Origin: Phycisphaerae bacterium
GTDB lineage: Bacteria; Planctomycetota; Phycisphaerae; Sedimentisphaerales; UBA12454
Length of the DNA stretch: 12,491 nucleotides
NCBI GenBank assembly: GCA_028712345.1
Contig: JAQTQF010000027.1
Coordinates: forward strand, 1 to 12,491
Direction: 5' to 3'
Shown: positions 11,592 through 12,491 of the stretch, piece by piece
How the letters are laid out: every line of letters begins with the position of its first letter
How positions within the stretch are numbered: position 1 is the first letter of the stretch
Position numbers and translations under genes: made by a program
The notes under the pieces: model-generated
The model's input: the letters and a program-made list of their open reading frames with translations, nothing else
The model's database searches: none
What the model was told of the DNA's origin: nothing

Positions 11592-12491
11592 CCAAAATAA
11601 CCGAATATCTCGAAATCCTTCTCGAAGGCGGAGACCTCAAATACGACCAGGCCAAAGACCTGCTTGACACTATTTTCAAAGGCGATGTCGCCGAAGTCCA
11701 GATTGCCGCGTTTCTTGCCGCGATGAGAATGAAAAAAGCAACTCCGAGCGAACTTGCAGGCCTTGCTCAATCATTGCGCGACCACGCCGTAAAAATCAAA
11801 TTATCTATCAATAAAGACAAATTAATCGACACCTGCGGAACGGGCGGCGCTTCCGCGAAGACTTTCAACATTTCAACCGCCGCGGCCTTCGTTGCCGCAG
11901 GAGCGGGCGCTTATGTCGCAAAGCACGGCAACCGCGCAATCACAAGCAAATGCGGTTCAGCCGATGTACTCGAGGCGCTGGGCGTAAAAATTGACTGTTC
12001 ACCTGATACCGTTGCCGAATGTATCGAAAAAGCAAGGATAGGTTTTATGTTCGCCCCGATGTATCACCCGGCAATGAAATTCGTTCAGCCTATAAGAAAG
12101 AGTCTCGATTTCCGAACGGCATTTAATATCCTCGGCCCGCTGGCGAATCCCGCAGGCGCAGGCTCGCAGGTTATGGGCGTCGCAGAAGAAGGTCTGCTCG
12201 ACAGAATTGCCGAGACATTAAAAATACTCGGTGTAAAAAGGGCGATGGTCATTCACGGAGGCGGCCTGGATGAAATAAGTCTCACTGCCGTCACAAAAGT
12301 CGTCGAAATCAAAGATGAACGGAAAACCTCCTACGAGATACGCCCGTCCGACTTCGGGTTTGCTCCGCCAAAAATAGCCGAGCTTGTCGGGAGTAGCGCC
12401 GAACATAATGCAATGCTCGTAAAAAATGTTATCTGCGGCAAAAACAGAGGCTCTGCCAGAGACATTGTGCTTCTCAATGCCGCGGCCGCTA
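11588..12491 (+). CDS. trpD: Anthranilate phosphoribosyltransferase, 5' part (runs off window)
   Basis: 301 codons are present of about 340 expected; the reading frame is open to the window end. The ATG at 11588 overlaps the trpG stop (ATGA), with AGGAGAG upstream, so translation is coupled. The enzyme joins anthranilate and phosphoribosyl-pyrophosphate. The helical N-terminal domain covers residues 1-70. The phosphate-binding DTCGTGGASAKTFNIST lies at 81-97, then AKHGNRAITSKCGSADVLEALG (111-132, given here as the motif region), FAPMYHPAMKFVQPIRK, and RTAFNILGPLANPA. The usual Asp after GTGG is Ala here. It is not fused to TrpG, unlike in E. coli. Confidence 0.95.
   Translation, partial: MTKITEYLEILLEGGDLKYDQAKDLLDTIFKGDVAEVQIAAFLAAMRMKKATPSELAGLAQSLRDHAVKIKLSINKDKLIDTCGTGGASAKTFNISTAAAFVAAGAGAYVAKHGNRAITSKCGSADVLEALGVKIDCSPDTVAECIEKARIGFMFAPMYHPAMKFVQPIRKSLDFRTAFNILGPLANPAGAGSQVMGVAEEGLLDRIAETLKILGVKRAMVIHGGGLDEISLTAVTKVVEIKDERKTSYEIRPSDFGFAPPKIAELVGSSAEHNAMLVKNVICGKNRGSARDIVLLNAAAA

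Noticed and set aside
1..12491. tRNA, rRNA, CRISPR array, IS element or prophage genes
   Set aside because: None could be seen on either strand; the only repeats are those listed.

Overview
The window looks like part of a chromosome from a Gram-negative, medium-GC bacterium. It has an outer-membrane OprB-type porin, no IS elements, and housekeeping genes mixed with small regulatory units. The mix of gene families (long-form S-adenosylhomocysteine hydrolase, three-domain-style sigma/anti-sigma pair, OprB porin, UreH-like permease) is compatible with Planctomycetota/Phycisphaerae-like bacteria. That assignment is an impression from protein style, not proof.

Layout. (1) 1-2430, metal-uptake theme: the start of a UreH/NiCoT-like permease and an OprB porin run leftward. 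A cupin and a NikR-family repressor, probably one operon, run rightward. The permease and porin share an ungapped promoter-operator layout (TTGATT-N17-TATTTT followed by GTATTAC-N15-ATGCGCA), so one regulator, plausibly this NikR, may control both. (2) 2454-4156, an ECF sigma unit: sigma factor and putative membrane anti-sigma leftward, a 23-residue membrane microprotein and a three-TM membrane protein rightward. All transcription units start from TGAAAC-N17/18-GACTAAC promoters, two of them back to back, so the sigma factor seems to drive itself and its neighbours. (3) 4153-9024, leftward: rtcB, then a two-gene restriction-modification cassette (MjaI-like nuclease plus m4C methyltransferase), then ahcY. 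The cassette is bracketed by a 28-bp exact direct repeat of the 3' end of ahcY and is visibly AT-richer, so it looks inserted between ahcY and rtcB. (4) 9025-12491, rightward: a trp operon trpL-trpE-trpG-trpD (trpD runs off the window). It is controlled by a classical ribosome-mediated attenuator whose leader peptide has tandem Trp codons and starts only a few bases after the predicted transcription start.

How the parts work together. The trp genes turn chorismate into phosphoribosyl-anthranilate under charged-tRNA-Trp control. AhcY recycles the S-adenosylhomocysteine made by methylation, and the adjacent methyltransferase happens to be a producer of it. The most notable items are the trp attenuator, the ahcY-tail-flanked RM cassette, the ECF self-regulon with a truncated paralogue, and the metal regulon with an altered NikR ligand set.
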